A stretch of 64,000 nucleotides of DNA from the NCBI GenBank assembly GCA_033675265.1, contig JAUJYZ010000961.1, positions 102,001-166,000 of the forward strand, read 5' to 3'. Positions within the stretch are counted from its first letter, which is position 1. Each line of letters begins with the position of its first letter. The notes under the pieces are model-generated. The model was not told the DNA's origin, searched no databases, and saw only the letters and a list, made by a program, of their open reading frames with translations. Below, in pieces: positions 20,360-32,736 of the stretch. Made by a program: the position numbers and the translations under genes. This stretch comes from Actinostola sp. cb2023 (taxonomy: Eukaryota > Cnidaria > Anthozoa > Actiniaria > Actinostolidae).

Positions 20360-23300
20360 ATGGCCGATAATATTTTACCCCAAGAAGAACAACAACAGCA
20401 TTTCAAAGTAGTAATAAGTGAAGACCACAAGAAAAAGTTCCAATGTACTGCTTGCAATCTAATTCTGTCACGGCAACAGACTATTGAGTCCCACTTAAAA
20501 TCTGTGCATGCTTATAATGGCCCCGGTAAGTAAGCTTACAAAATGTATAAGCTAAGCTTTAACAAGTTACAAGTTTCAATCATTTTAAGAAGAAACTAGA
20601 GAAAAGACTCATGATTACTTAAGCGTTATAACTAATTTATATCCCTTTTATTTTATAAAAGCATTATTCAAGAGAAAGTATAAGTTGTATGAAAAAGATA
20701 CGCATATCAAAGTTCCACGACAGACTCTACATAACCGAGAAAATCAAAATCGCCTTGTCATTAGTGCAAACCCTTTTCAAGAATATGATGATCATGTCCG
20801 AATGAACTGTAATGAGCATGTGGTGGGCCTACATCAAAATGTGTCTTCTGGATGCTCTGGCACCGATGGCGCCAATTTCTCCCATGATGTGAGTTGTAGT
20901 TCAGCTGACACAAGTCCATGTTGTATTTATGATAATGTATCAATAACTGAAGATGCTGAGTTGACTCACTCAGCATGCTCTGATTATGAGAATGATGTCA
21001 GTATTAATAGTGATACTGAAAGTGAGGGATCTTGGTCATTATCCTCATCTGACAATGATGGAAGCTCAACAGATGAATCAGACAGCAGTGAGCTCAGTGA
21101 AGATGGTGAAGATAACAATCCTTCAAATGTAAATGAAGGCCTATCAGATTTACAGAGTGCAAGTATGGCAATCATGGCATTGGTATCAAGACACCGTCTC
21201 ACAAATGAAGCAGCAAAAGACATGATTGACCTGATGAAAATATTATGTCCAGAAAAGGATATATTCCAGTCACTTAAATTCAACAAAGTGCAAGAAGTCT
21301 GTGGACATTGTGAAATTAAAGTGTATGATATATGTGAAGTGTGCCTCCGCCTGTTTCCTGATAACAAAGACAGTTATCATTGTTCCACAGAAGGATGTGA
21401 AGGGTAAGTAATGTTAGTGACCTGACTTAATGGTAGAAGGTTTATTATTTAACACTTATTTACTGGCAACGAGGGAAACAGCATGTTTTGTGGTCCCGAG
21501 ATACGCCTTGGGAAACATTAAGGTGAGGGATTTCAAAACATGCTGTTTCCCGAGGTCCCAGTAAATAAGTGTTTTGTTATATACCAAGTGTCGATTGAAC
21601 GCAAAAAAGAAAAACCTTCCACGAAAGGAAATTGCATAATGTTGTAGTTATTAACTCTTTCAAGTTTACATTTCCGATTAACTCACTTCCGGTTTTGATA
21701 TAAACGGTCAATAACATGTTGTTACCCGCATGGAACAGTAAATGCCAGTTGTCCAACAGGAAAAATGAACTTTGACACTTGGTATATAACAAATAGAGGA
21801 TATTACATGTCCGCATGGAGATACGGATTTTGTCTGTTGAGGTGATATCTTTTACGAGTGAGCATAAGATAGCAGTGAATGAGTATGATATGAGATGAGA
21901 TGAGATGATATAAAATCTGTATCTCCAAGTAGCCATGTACTATTCTGTTTAATATAATACAGACTACAATATTATTATCAATGACATATGGGTTTTTGAC
22001 TCAGCCCCTTCCATTATTAGCCATGGCTATAGTGTTATTTTCACATGTGAAGATAACGTCATGTTAAAAGTGAAGATATCACTTTTAGAAAGAGAGCAAA
22101 ATAGTTATTTCATTGATAATTATATATTAATAATATTGTAATCATCATTTCAGATTGCGGTACAAAGGAAGTGTTCTTCAGCAGTCTAAAAAGAGACACA
22201 AGAATAGTTTTTCCACTGTTAATATACATGATCAATTGAAAAGTTTACTTGAAAGTAAGTTGGAATCTATATATTATGATGATTTGCTAGTTTATGAGAT
22301 GATAAAAATAAAACATAATAAGGCCTTATTAATACATATTTATATCATCTTCGATAACTCATTAATAATTCATGAGAGAAACACAAAGAAAATAATAAGC
22401 GTGAATACAAGCATCAAGAGTTCCAGACTTCCGGTATGCGCGCAATGCATTGTGCGATTAATACAAAGGAAAAAGGAGCACCACCATTATACCTGATAAA
22501 GATTCGTCTTCATTTGCATAAATTTTAACTTCGATTTTCTCGACAAAACGTAAGTCCTCCCTTTTATTTAGTAAAATAATTATTAAGCCACCCCTCCCCT
22601 ACCCATTACTTTCATAAACAAAACAATAAAAATTAATGATAGAGCTTTGATTTTTTCATAGAAGTTTATATTATATTTCTTGGTTGGAAAGAACTAAAAT
22701 AGAAAAGAAATAGAAATAACTAAAATACATGGTTTCTAATAGCATGTTTTTATTCTATATAGGAGATGGAATTTGGAAAATAATTCAACATAGAATAGCA
22801 AGCCGTGGCAAGGGCATATTAACTGATATCATAGATGGGAAATATTACCAAGCAATTTGCAGAGAAGGCCAATTCCTTCATGATACCAACAACATCAGTT
22901 TGATATTCAATACGGATGGTGCTCCACTGTATTCATCTTCTAGTATCTCACTATGGCCTGTTTTCCTTGCAGTAAATGAGCTTCCCTCCCCTGATAGGTA
23001 ATATATCATTCATTTTTTTAAATAAAATGCACATACTGTACATGTTTATAGTTAATTTTACAAATTCTTCATTTCAGGTTTTCTAAGCAAAATATGCTAA
23101 TGTGGGGAATCTGGCAAGGCAAAGGAAAGCCTCCATTTAATGTTTATTTTGAGCCTTTTGCAGTACACATGAGTGAATTGTATAAAGAAGGTAAGCTAAT
23201 TTTCTTGGACACTAAGCTATATAACTTGTGTACTGTTTAATAAATGTCAGAGCAGGAGTGTTATATCAGGTATAAAAGCAAAAGGTGCCAGCCAAGCCAA

Positions 23301-26300
23301 TCTGGGAGTTTGTTGAATGGCTTAAAAACTCAGGAATAATTCACAACCTTTTGGACCAAATAGAGGATCCATGCATATTCGTCTTGTGCATGGACCTGAT
23401 CATAGTTTTATAATCAGACGTTTTTGTCACTAACATGCACAGGCGGTACAGAAAGGCTCCCACAAATTTAGACAGCACATTTAAAAAAAATGTGAAGAGA
23501 AGTGGGCCATTAATAATTATTGTAATTATTACAACCGTTTGGTGAGCAATCGATGGTCTGTTGTGTGACTCCTTTATTAGTATCTGCCAACTCATGGTCT
23601 CACAAATCCTGCAATTTGGTTGGCTATGATACTATGGTGTATTAATGATAGCCCATGTGGTTGCAAAAAGTGCCAGTTTTGTAGATGTTTCCAATTTTTT
23701 TTCTTCATACATGTACATGTATTTTAAGCTTGACTGACAAGTTGGTGGACACTAAAAACAATTACACCTCTCGCCTCATGGGCTATTGTCTGGTAGCCCA
23801 TTCGCGCTACAGGTCTAATATTTATTGTTAATGAGACTCATTAATAAGTCTTTGATGCATGTAGATGCTTTAATTGGACAAAATGGTTTTGAATTATTCA
23901 TGAGTTTTTGAATTTGTTATTTAATGTACAGTAAGTTATGAGTTTGATGGTGTCATAAATTGTGATTGACATTAAACTTTGAGTTTGTAGACAGGTTGTT
24001 AAAGTTCCAGTTCACTTTTTTTTATCTCTGCATTTACATGTTGCATTTATAATAAACTTACAGGACTACAAATCAATCTACCCACGCAACCAAGTTCTAT
24101 AAATGTGAAAGTTGCTGTTCTCCTTGGCTCAGCAGATTTACAGGGAAAGGCATATCTTCTAAATATGACTCATCACAATGGGAAAAATGGCTGCCTTACA
24201 TGTGAGGAGCCTGGTGTGGTAGTTCAGCAAGGAAAAGGTCACACACGGTGCTACCCATATAAAGTACCCACAGAAGCAGCACCTAAGAGATCATGCCAGT
24301 CATTTCTGGTGAATGCAATGCAAGGCAATGAAACTAAAAAAATGGTACATATTAAAGTAAAGTTTTTAAGGGTAGACTTTGATGCACTCTATTCATTTTC
24401 CTATTTTAAATTCTAGGTCATGGGTGTGTATGATGTGACTAGCCTAGCATTGATGGAGTGGTTTGACATTGTATTAGGACTGGTTCCGGATTACATGCAT
24501 GGGTGTCTATTAGGGATTACAAAAACACTTCTACATAAATGGCTATCACCCAAACATCACAAGAAGCCATACTTTGTTGGAGGACAGGTGAGATAAGGAT
24601 CACACTAATAAATCAGATAATGCAATTATGTGTTTTAGGTGACATACATTTTATACTTTAAGATTTCCCAGATCAACAAACGATTATTACAGATGAGGCC
24701 TCCAGATTCATTAGCAAGGTTGCCAAGAGATCTTGAAAAGCATTTCAAGAATTTGAAAGGTAGGCAATAAGGCACAACAGTGAATAATGATCTTTGTGAT
24801 TGGCTCCCAAATCATTGGATATCCTAATGGCTATTCACTCTTTTGAAATTTCAGCATACTCTTCTGCATAACAGTTCTATTTTAATTGTTTTCTTGATGA
24901 AAAATAGATATATTATTTACCAGCTGAGAGGAATGGATAGGGAAAAACTGTGCCAGAGGTCTTGAGTACACGGAACGAGGCCGTAGGTCAAGGTCCGTTT
25001 TCAAGGCCGAGGGTACAGTTTCCCTTATCCGGACCGACCTAGGCCGGTAAATAACTTTTTTTCCTTTCTTGATTAATATATGCCAGAAAATTGATTTTAA
25101 TTTGTGTTGGCATGCGCATGCAGTCCAGAATCCTAGAATACCGTGGACCATGGTCAGAGATAGGAAAATACGGCCCGCTCCAACAACCATTCAGTCACTT
25201 TCTTAGGATACCAGAACGGAAAAAAATAAAAAGCTTTATTTATTCAACTGGTTTGGTATATGCTAAAACAATTATTTACCTTGCTAATTATATCCACCAC
25301 TATTCACCTCCACCAAAAATGCCACTTTGGAGAATACAATGTAGTTATTTAATAATGTATATTTGGTGTTGTGCTTTCAGCTTCAGAGCTACAGGCATGG
25401 CTTCTATATTATTCTCTTCCATGTTTGGTGGGCTTCCTCCCTGATAAGTACCTCCTTCACTTTGCATGTTTAGCAGAAGGGGTCTTTCTGCTGTTGGGTG
25501 ATGCAATTTCTCCATCAAACCTTACTAGAGCTAGAGATCTGCTTAATACATTCTACAAAGACTTCAAAGATCTGTATGGTAATACATTATTATGCTATTG
25601 GTTCATTTTTAAACTTAATTTCATTTGTCTCTGAGAAAGAACTCACAGATTCAACATTTTATTTAAGATAATGTTGTTTCTAAGCAATCAGGTGAAGGCA
25701 TGTTGAGATTATGCAGTACTAATTTTCTATTCTTGTGCAAATGCATCATTATTATTATTGCATTATCTCATATTTCAAAAATCCATTTTCTAATTTTCCC
25801 ATAGGAAATTTAGACAATGGACAATTTCCCGGCCATAAAGTTGGAGGAGGGAGATTTAATTTAGTGGTTTGCATGTCCCCAGAAGAACAAAGGAAACTTA
25901 GTTATTTATACTTCCTGGAAGTTGTTATTATACCAGTTGTTATTTCTGTATCCGCCACTCTATTTTGTAGAATAAATAAAGATTATTATTATTAAGATAC
26001 TTTAAAAACCGAATGGATAACGTCATGATCCTTAGATATGTACATAATATGACATAATACTCTTGTTACAGGTGAAGGAAGCAGCGGTCTTAATGTCCAT
26101 AATGCAGGTACTCACCTTGTGGATTATGTTGAGGGATGGGGGCCACTCTGGGCTTGGTCAACGTTTGGCTTCGAAGACATGAATGGCACATTAATGGACT
26201 TTACACATGGCACTGGAAATGTCTGTCGCCAGGTACTATTTGACTGATGGTCATTTCAATCATTTGCAATTCATGTAATGTGTAGAGTTTAGTCTTTATT

Positions 26301-27458
26301 CACCTCAATACTCAAAGATAAAATCCGTATCTCTGCGTGGCCATGTAATATCCTCTATTTCTTTTCTTCCAAGTCAAACATTACTATAGCAATAAAGCTA
26401 GTTCATTGGAATTTGAAATAAGCACCCCACTCGAATAAGCTCCCCCTACTAATAAATGGTCACCCTTATTGCCTTCTTACTAATATTGAGCTGCTCTTTT
26501 CATTTTGACACTGCTGTTCGATGTAAGGGGATTGGGGTCACATGTCTTCTTAGTACAAGTCACCTATTGGAAATACATTTTGTAAATGCCCAGTGGTTAT
26601 TAGAGGATTTGTGGTATATATAATTATGTAGATTACATTGTAATTAATGTTATCTCAACTTTGTTTCAGTATCCATAGATATTAAAATTTCTTTGTTTAT
26701 TTATTTATTTTTAGCTGATTTGGATGCTACATGCAGTCAGTCACCTAAGATTTGAGGTTAATTTCATAAAGGACAGTAACACCAAAGAGTTCATCCTACG
26801 TATGCTAAACACTAAAAGACAGTAAGTCAATTTAGAATCTTATTAGCAATGCATAAATGGACCTGCAAGCTTTTCCTTCTAAATATTACAGGATCAGAAA
26901 TGTAAAGGAAGCCAAGAACTGTTCCATAGCTGGAGGTTTGCAGAGATTTCAAGGCCTTTCAGAGCAGACATCAACAGCTGTCATCACCTTCATTGGAGAA
27001 GGCAAGATACAGATAGCTGCTAGGATTATGATGAATGGCCATGTTTTCTTTTCAAAGCAGTACACAAGAATGGTGAAGCGCAATCCATGTGTTGTTCAAT
27101 TTCATGACAATACATTTGGAGAGATAGAACTTTTTGCATGGAATGCATCAAGTGGAGAGGTTGCTGCAGTCTACAAAGAACTAGAAGTTGACATTGACAG
27201 ACCATTTTTCTTCAATGAAGCTGGACATCACGTATTGTGTGTCAAAAGTAATAGGTGAGGTCTGAGTTATTTATTTTATGCCTAAAAAAATCCCAGAAAG
27301 GACAAACTTACAGTTCAATATATTTTCATTTAACATGTAGATCTGATTTCAAAGTCAAGAAAGTTGAAGAAATATTAGAGAAAGTACTTCTTCTGGAAGG
27401 AAACCCTGCTAACCCATGCATAATAAGATTTCCAAATTTGAATGGTGTTTGTGGGTGA
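20360..27458 (+). CDS. CACTA/EnSpm-type transposase, 13 exons, 947 aa
   Basis: Predicted exons: 20360-20525, 20662-21403, 22154-22254, 22763-22997, 23078-23190, 24064-24344, 24417-24587, 24672-24759, 25381-25578, 26072-26232, 26715-26821, 26892-27254 and 27341-27458. All have GT-AG ends and consistent phases, with no internal stop. Exon 1 encodes a C2H2 finger (FQCTACNLILSRQQTIESHL). Exon 2 has a long acidic Ser-rich stretch and then a Cys-rich region. The core has the tnp2/Transposase_21-like motifs IFNTDGAPL (exon 4), CLTCEEPG (exon 6), LVPDYMHGCLLG (exon 7) and a Glu-containing LAEGVFLLLGDA (exon 9). These supply the acidic residues expected of a DDE-type nuclease. The ATG at 20360 is preferred over 20342 because it follows the divergent promoter. 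It cuts and joins the element's ends in the nucleus. Confidence 0.82.
21451..21574. mobile_element. Hairpin MITE in transposase intron 2
   Basis: The arms AACACTTATTTACTGG...GGGAAACAGCATGTTTTG and the mirror AAAACATGCTGTTTCCC...CCAGTAAATAAGTG surround a short loop. A second nested inverted pair, TGTTATATACCAAGTGTC with its complement, spans 21575-21791 and abuts it. Confidence 0.72.
21794..21950. mobile_element. Hairpin MITE, family copy 2
   Basis: The ends ATAGAGGATATTACATG..CGCATGGAGATACGG and the complement of ATCTGTATCTCCAAGTAGCC match copy 1 at 18871-19021. It is intronic to the transposase. A GATGAGATGAGATGAG microsatellite lies inside. Confidence 0.65.
23191..24063. other. Transposase intron 5, mostly unclassified
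   Basis: It contains an inverted word pair around 23390-23420 (TGATCATAGTTTTATAATCAGACG) and ATGTACATGTAT at about 23709. A short stretch near 23280-23345 could be read as TKPIWEFVEWLKNSG-like peptide, but it lacks splice support and is not called. Confidence 0.4.
24885..25080. mobile_element. Inverted-repeat insertion in transposase intron 8
   Basis: TTATTTACCAGCTGAGAGG at the left and CCGACCTAGGCCGGTAAATAA at the right are imperfect inverted ends. An inner pair GGGAAAAACTGTGCC/GGGTACAGTTTCCC also faces inward. The GC-rich centre differs from the surrounding intron. Confidence 0.55.
25579..26071. other. Transposase intron 9 with a retroposon-like tail
   Basis: It ends near 25965-25995 with TAGAATAAATAAAGATTATTATTATTA, a simple-repeat tail typical of a LINE or SINE 3' end in this genome. 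The frame at 25803-25995 is not supported as an exon because it would break the phase to the next exon. Confidence 0.4.
26296..26359. mobile_element. Partial MITE, family copy 3
   Basis: The segment AGATAAAATCCGTATCTC.GCGTGGCCATGTAATATCCTCTATT matches the right half of copies 1 and 2. The left arm is missing. It lies in transposase intron 10. Confidence 0.55.
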
Positions 27459-28212
27459 TGTGATTAAAGTTCTGTGTTGACAGGTGTAGCCCAAAAAAAA
27501 TAATAGTACCGGTATATGTACATTTATTAGCTAAGGATCCTGATGATGACAGAAGTTTCTGTCAAAAAACATGTCAATGAATACCAGTAAATGAAATTAT
27601 AACACTTTGTAAATATTGTAATTTTCAAGATTATTTTGTAATAAATTTCCTTCATTTAAACTCTCAAAGGTTATTCTCTGACATTTTCTTGGTTTAAAAA
27701 AAAATTCAAAGTAGAATTTGGGATTTGATCAAATAATCACTTACTCTGTTCTTGCACAGACCCAGTCTTCATTTTTAAATGATATTCAATAAAAATAAAT
27801 AAAACACAGATTTTTTAGTAAACTAGAGAAAAAATCAAACGTTGAGAGAAAATATACAATGTATTTGGCATTGGTGGATAACTGATTATAAACTGATGAT
27901 GTCTCAAAATCACGTTTAGTTAGGTTACCTAATGATGCTGTATTGTCAAGGTAATTATATTTTATAATACTGTTGACTGTTCAAAATTACCCCTGTAAAT
28001 TTCCCTGCTGACAAAAAAAGGTCACCCCATTTTTGTGACAGCCTCGATTTCCTCTCTGCATTCGCTTCTTTAATGCAGAGACAAAACAAATGGTTTTGAT
28101 ATGGGTCAGTAATTATTTTATAGTTTTACTCATTACAGGCTCATATTTCACAAATCCACATTATTCTAATTTAATATACATTAAATGTACACACATTTAG
28201 CTAAATTAAGTC
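27459..28212. other. 3' flank of the transposase inside the element, no gene
   Basis: AT-rich. Possible polyadenylation signals AATAAA occur at about 27640-27645 and 27790-27800. Nothing else was recognised. Confidence 0.45.
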
Positions 28213-28430
28213 TCCCTAGGAATTCCTAGGAATTCCTAGGGATTGCAAAACTCTGTGTTCACACCTTTTTTGATTATCAGCTTTTCTTAGGAATTACTAG
28301 GAATTTCTAGGAAATGTTGACATTGGTGTATTCACACCTTGATTTAGAGATTTGATAATCTTAGGAATTTCTAGGAATTCCTAGGATTTCCTAGGAATTC
28401 CTAGGATATCCTAGAAAGCTAGGAATCCAT
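28213..28430. repeat. Right subterminal palindrome cluster of the CACTA element
   Basis: Copies of CCTAGGAATTCCTAGG and degenerate TAGGAATTTCTAGGAA words mirror the cluster at 13716-13976. They end 10 bp before the terminal ATTTCGCAAGGG. Confidence 0.8.
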
Positions 28431-28440
28431 TTCGCAAGGG

Positions 28441-30467
28441 TAGCTGTGTGTAGATGTAACAAATATCTAATAAACAACAGTAGCATTCTATATAGCTGTG
28501 TGTAGATGTAACAAATATCTAATAAACAACAGTAGCATTCTATATAGCTGTGTGTAGATGTAACAAATATCTAATAAACAACAGTAGCATTCTATATAGC
28601 TGTGTGTAGATGTAACAAATATCTAATAAACAACAGTAGCATTCTATATAGCTGTGTGTAGATGTAACAAATATCTAATAAACAACAGTAGCATTCTATA
28701 TAGCTGTGTGTAGATGTAACAAATATCTAATAAACAACAGTAGCATTCTATATAGCTGTGTGTAGATGTAACAAATATCTAATAAACAACAGTAGCATTC
28801 TATATAGCTGTGTGTAGATGTAACAAATATCTAATAAACAACAGTAGCATTCTATATAGCTGTGTGTAGATGTAACAAATATCTAATAAACAACAGTAGC
28901 ATTCTATATAGCTGTGTGTAGATGTAACAAATATCTAATAAACAACAGTAGCATTCTATATAGCTGTGTGTAGATGTAACAAATATCTAATAAACAACAG
29001 TAGCATTCTATATAGCTGTGTGTAGATGTAACAAATATCTAATAAACAACAGTAGCATTCTATATAGCTGTGTGTAGATGTAACAAATATCTAATAAACA
29101 ACAGTAGCATTCTATATAGCTGTGTGTAGATGTAACAAATATCTAATAAACAACAGTAGCATTCTATATAGCTGTGTGTAGATGTAACAAATATCTAATA
29201 AACAACAGTAGCATTCTATATAGCTGTGTGTAGATGTAACAAATATCTAATAAACAACAGTAGCATTCTATATAGCTGTGTGTAGATGTAACAAATATCT
29301 AATAAACAACAGTAGCATTCTATATAGCTGTGTGTAGATGTAACAAATATCTAATAAACAACAGTAGTATTCTATATAGCTGTGTGTAGATGTAACAAAT
29401 ATCTAATAAACAACAGTAGCATTCTATATAGCTGTGTGTAGATGTAACAAATATCTAATAAACAACAGTAGCATTCTATATAGCTGTGTGTAGATGTAAC
29501 AAATATCTAATAAACAACAGTAGCATTCTATATAGCTGTGTGTAGATGTAACAAATATCTAATAAACAACAGTAGCATTCTATATAGCTGTGTGTAGATG
29601 TAACAAATATCTAATAAACAACAGTAGCATTCTATATAGCTGTGTGTAGATGTAACAAATATCTAATAAACAACAGTAGCATTCTATATAGCTGTGTGTA
29701 GATGTAACAAATATCTAATAAACAACAGTAGCATTCTATATAGCTGTGTGTAGATGTAACAAATATCTAATAAACAACAGTAGCATTCTATATAGCTGTG
29801 TGTAGATGTAACAAATATCTAATAAACAACAGTAGCATTCTATATAGCTGTGTGTAGATGTAACAAATATCTAATAAACAACAGTAGCATTCTATATAGC
29901 TGTGTGTAGATGTAACAAATATCTAATAAACAACAGTAGCATTCTATATAGCTGTGTGTAGATGTAACAAATATCTAATAAACAACAGTAGCATTCTATA
30001 TAGCTGTGTGTAGATGTAACAAATATCTAATAAACAACAGTAGCATTCTATATAGCTGTGTGTAGATGTAACAAATATCTAATAAACAACAGTAGCATTC
30101 TATATAGCTGTGTGTAGATGTAACAAATATCTAATAAACAACAGTAGCATTCTATATAGCTGTGTGTAGATGTAACAAATATCTAATAAACAACAGTAGC
30201 ATTCTATATAGCTGTGTGTAGATGTAACAAATATCTAATAAACAACAGTAGCATTCTATATAGCTGTGTGTAGATGTAACAAATATCTAATAAACAACAG
30301 TAGCATTCTATATAGCTGTGTGTAGATGTAACAAATATCTAATAAACAACAGTAGCATTCTATATAGCTGTGTGTAGATGTAACAAATATCTAATAAACA
30401 ACAGTAGCATTCTATATAGCTGTGTGTAGATGTAACAAATATCTAATAAACAACAGTAGCATTCTGT
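28441..30467. repeat. 52-bp minisatellite, right part (39 copies)
   Basis: Exactly 39 units of the same 52-bp sequence as 13262-13710. Reading through, I found a single difference (AGTAGTATTC for AGTAGCATTC near 29366). Before the CACTA insertion it was one array of about 47 units. Such homogeneity implies very recent amplification or gene conversion, or an assembly artefact. Confidence 0.97.
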
Positions 30468-30695
30468 TTCTAGATTTGAAAGCTGTGTGGCAAGTTAGCA
30501 AATATCTAATAATAATCTATAGCATTCTGTTTCTAGATTTGAAAGCTGTGTGGTGGAATAACAAATATCTAATCATAATCTATAGCATTCTGTTTCTATA
30601 TTTGAAAGATGTGTGGTGGAATAGCAAATATCTAATAATAATCTATAGCATTCTATTTCTATATAGCTGTGTGGTGGAATAGCAAATATCTACAG
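30468..30695. repeat. Diverged edge units of the 52-bp minisatellite
   Basis: Four longer units carry TGTTTCTAGATTTGAAAG and TGTGTGGTGGAATA inserts, matching the reverse complement of the 4441-4976 array better than the 52-bp core does. Divergence at the edge of an otherwise homogeneous array is what unequal exchange predicts. Confidence 0.88.
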
Positions 30696-30700
30696 CATGT

Positions 30701-32673
30701 CTATGATTGTCGCATGTTTCTTAAAGTAGCTGTGGTAGATCTCCATTCTAACCCTGTCTTCTCACATATCAGCCGCCACTCATCGTCATTTTTTTCGACT
30801 GTGTCAGACCCTTGTAGATGAATAAAGCGTAGAATTCTACGATCTATGCTGTTATAAGGAATTAACAGATCCAATATCTTGAACACGTAATAAGGATAGT
30901 ACTTTTTGTTCTTATTACACGTAATATGGTTTCTGGCTTCTAACACTTGTATAAAAAGATGTTCTCCTTTAACTAATACGTCAGCTGATACTGTTGGTAA
31001 AGAATTGCCAGTCACTTTACTCCAGACCGTCGATGCATGTTTATTCAGATCTGCCCGGCCCATTATTTTAAGAGTTGTTCTTACGTCTTGAATTGTAGAA
31101 TTGTCAGTGAGTTGCTTCCTACATTGGATTATAACATCATCAGAAATTACACTACTATTACCCAAAATAAGATCTATCCAATGACGGTAATGTTTAGAAG
31201 GGTTAAAAACACCAGGTTTAACCGATTGACCCTCTTGCCCATAGAATTGAGCATCGTTAGAAATAATAGACATAGAAACTTCTCTTCCACAAGAACACCT
31301 CATTTGTAATTCTTCACGATCCGCAACCATTCTACCGCCGCAACTACATAGTTCGTACTGTGTCTTATCGTAGAAATGGGGAAGTGTGTCTAACATCTTT
31401 CTCAACTGAACTATTTCTGGATGGTTGGTTTTGTCCAGGAGTTTAGTAATCACATCGTTTGTTCTATCTTCGTAGTTTCCACTCTCTCACGTCATAAAGA
31501 AGAGATTCTCCGACAGATCCCCTCCTAATAATTCTAAATGAAACTGAAATAGGAGCACAGGAAGCCCAAGCTGTGGTTTTGTGGAGAATATCGTAAAAAT
31601 ATTTTCTCCTGTAAATACTGTAATAAAAGACTTGAAACTGTGGTAGTGTCTTCTGGTCTTTATTTACTATCCCTGTGCAAATTTTCAGCGAATTTCAGCA
31701 TTTTTTAGTGTCTCCCCTCACCCAGTAAAGAAAGAAGGCAAGGAAGGAGACGAAGCTCGAAAAATGGCTTCCAAAGCCGTTCAAATATTGCTCGTTTTTT
31801 TCGTGAAAATCACCTGGGATTCAAAAGTTAACCCCCATCAGCCAAGAGGGGATAAATCTACAATCCATCTATGCCAGTAATGTTAGCATACCTTCATAAC
31901 TGAAGCTATCAGCCGCTGGTGAATCCATAATTCATCGCCATAAAAAGACCCGTTTATGCGTGACTCGGAATATCAACGACAACCAAACGGTCTCCACGGT
32001 CGAAGGACCTGGGCACTAGCAATAATCGAACCCGCGGGGGAATAGGGTTATACTTGGTTGGGGGTCGATTCGGGTGTGAATTTCAGGACCAACCAAGTAT
32101 AACCCTATTCCCCCGCGGGTTCGATTATTGCTAGTGCCCAGGTCCTTCGACCGTGGAGACCGTTTGGTTGTCGTCGATATTCCGAGTCACGCATAAACGG
32201 GTCTTTTTATGGCGATGAATTATGGATTCACCAGCGGCTGATAGCTTCAGTTATGAAGGTATGCTAACATTACTGGCATAGATGGATTGTAGATTTATTC
32301 CCTCTTGGCTGATGGGGGTTAACTTTTGAATCCCAGGTGATTTTCACGAAAAAAACGAGCAATATTTGAACGGCTTTAGAAGCCATTTTTCGAGCTTCGT
32401 CTCCTTCCTTGCCTTCTTTCTTTACTGGGTGAGGGGAGACACTAAAAAATGCTGAAATTCGCTGAAAATTTGCACAGGGATAGTAAATAAAGGCCACAAG
32501 ACACTACCATAGTTTCAAGTCTTTTATTACAGTATTTACAGGAGAAAATATTTTTACGATATTCTCCACAAAACCACAGCTTGGGCTTCCTGTGATAGGA
32601 GTTCTTCACAGTCCACGTCATATTTTTTTGACATTCGTTGAAGTGTTCTAAGATAGGCCAGCACAGTCTCCAT
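30701..32673 (-). pseudogene. VLTF3-like transcription factor gene, disrupted
   Basis: The main frame (31453-30701, 250 codons) carries a zinc ribbon (CSCGGRMVADREELQ...CSCG) and the KHYRHWIDLILG block. Both are features of poxvirus late transcription factor 3 relatives found in nucleocytoviruses, virophages and some Polintons. The frame is open upstream to an in-frame TGA at 31487-31489. Beyond it, the same frame continues to an ATG at 32673 (METVLAYLRTL), interrupted by the 1,039-bp foldback at 31556-32594. The gene is therefore broken by one nonsense codon and one insertion. It would have driven late element transcription. The family call is from motif memory. Confidence 0.62.
31556..32594. 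mobile_element. Foldback element, 1,039 bp, with 7-bp target duplication
   Basis: Two near-identical inverted arms of about 480 bp meet around a 60-bp centre near 32040-32095. The termini are CACAGGAAGCCCAAGCTG and its complement. The word ATAGGAG flanks it at 31549-31555 and 32595-32601. Arms differ at only a few positions (for example GGGGATAAATC against the complement of GATTTATTCCC). There is no coding capacity. It sits in the VLTF3-like gene. Confidence 0.93.
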
Positions 32674-32736
32674 ATTCCTAGGTGTATCCTGTTGTCAAAA
32701 GTACATCCTATCGAGTACATAGCATCCTTATAATGT

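Larger units (their letters stand above)
13711..28440. mobile_element. Complete CACTA/EnSpm-type transposon, 14.7 kb
   Basis: The outer ends are CCCTTGCGAAAT at 13711 and its complement ATTTCGCAAGGG ending at 28440. They are flanked by a 2-bp TA duplication inside a 52-bp satellite unit, so the insertion can be read exactly. Both ends carry subterminal clusters of the palindrome CCTAGGAATTCCTAGG. Inside are two divergent multi-exon genes: a 947-aa transposase on the plus strand and a 561-aa accessory protein on the minus strand. A 2-bp TA duplication with CCC termini fits the wider CACTA/Mirage/Chapaev group. The family name is inferred from the transposase. All splice phases are consistent, so the copy may be functional. 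Confidence 0.85.

Noticed and set aside
25803..25995. Extra transposase exon
   Set aside because: Including it would break the phase between exons 9 and 10, and it ends in a retroposon-like tail. The Gly-rich open stretch is probably intronic.
28441..30467. CRISPR array
   Set aside because: Units are contiguous identical 52-bp repeats with no unique spacers, in a eukaryotic context. It is a minisatellite.
30422..30682. 86-aa repeated hydrophobic protein
   Set aside because: It is a translation of diverged minisatellite units.
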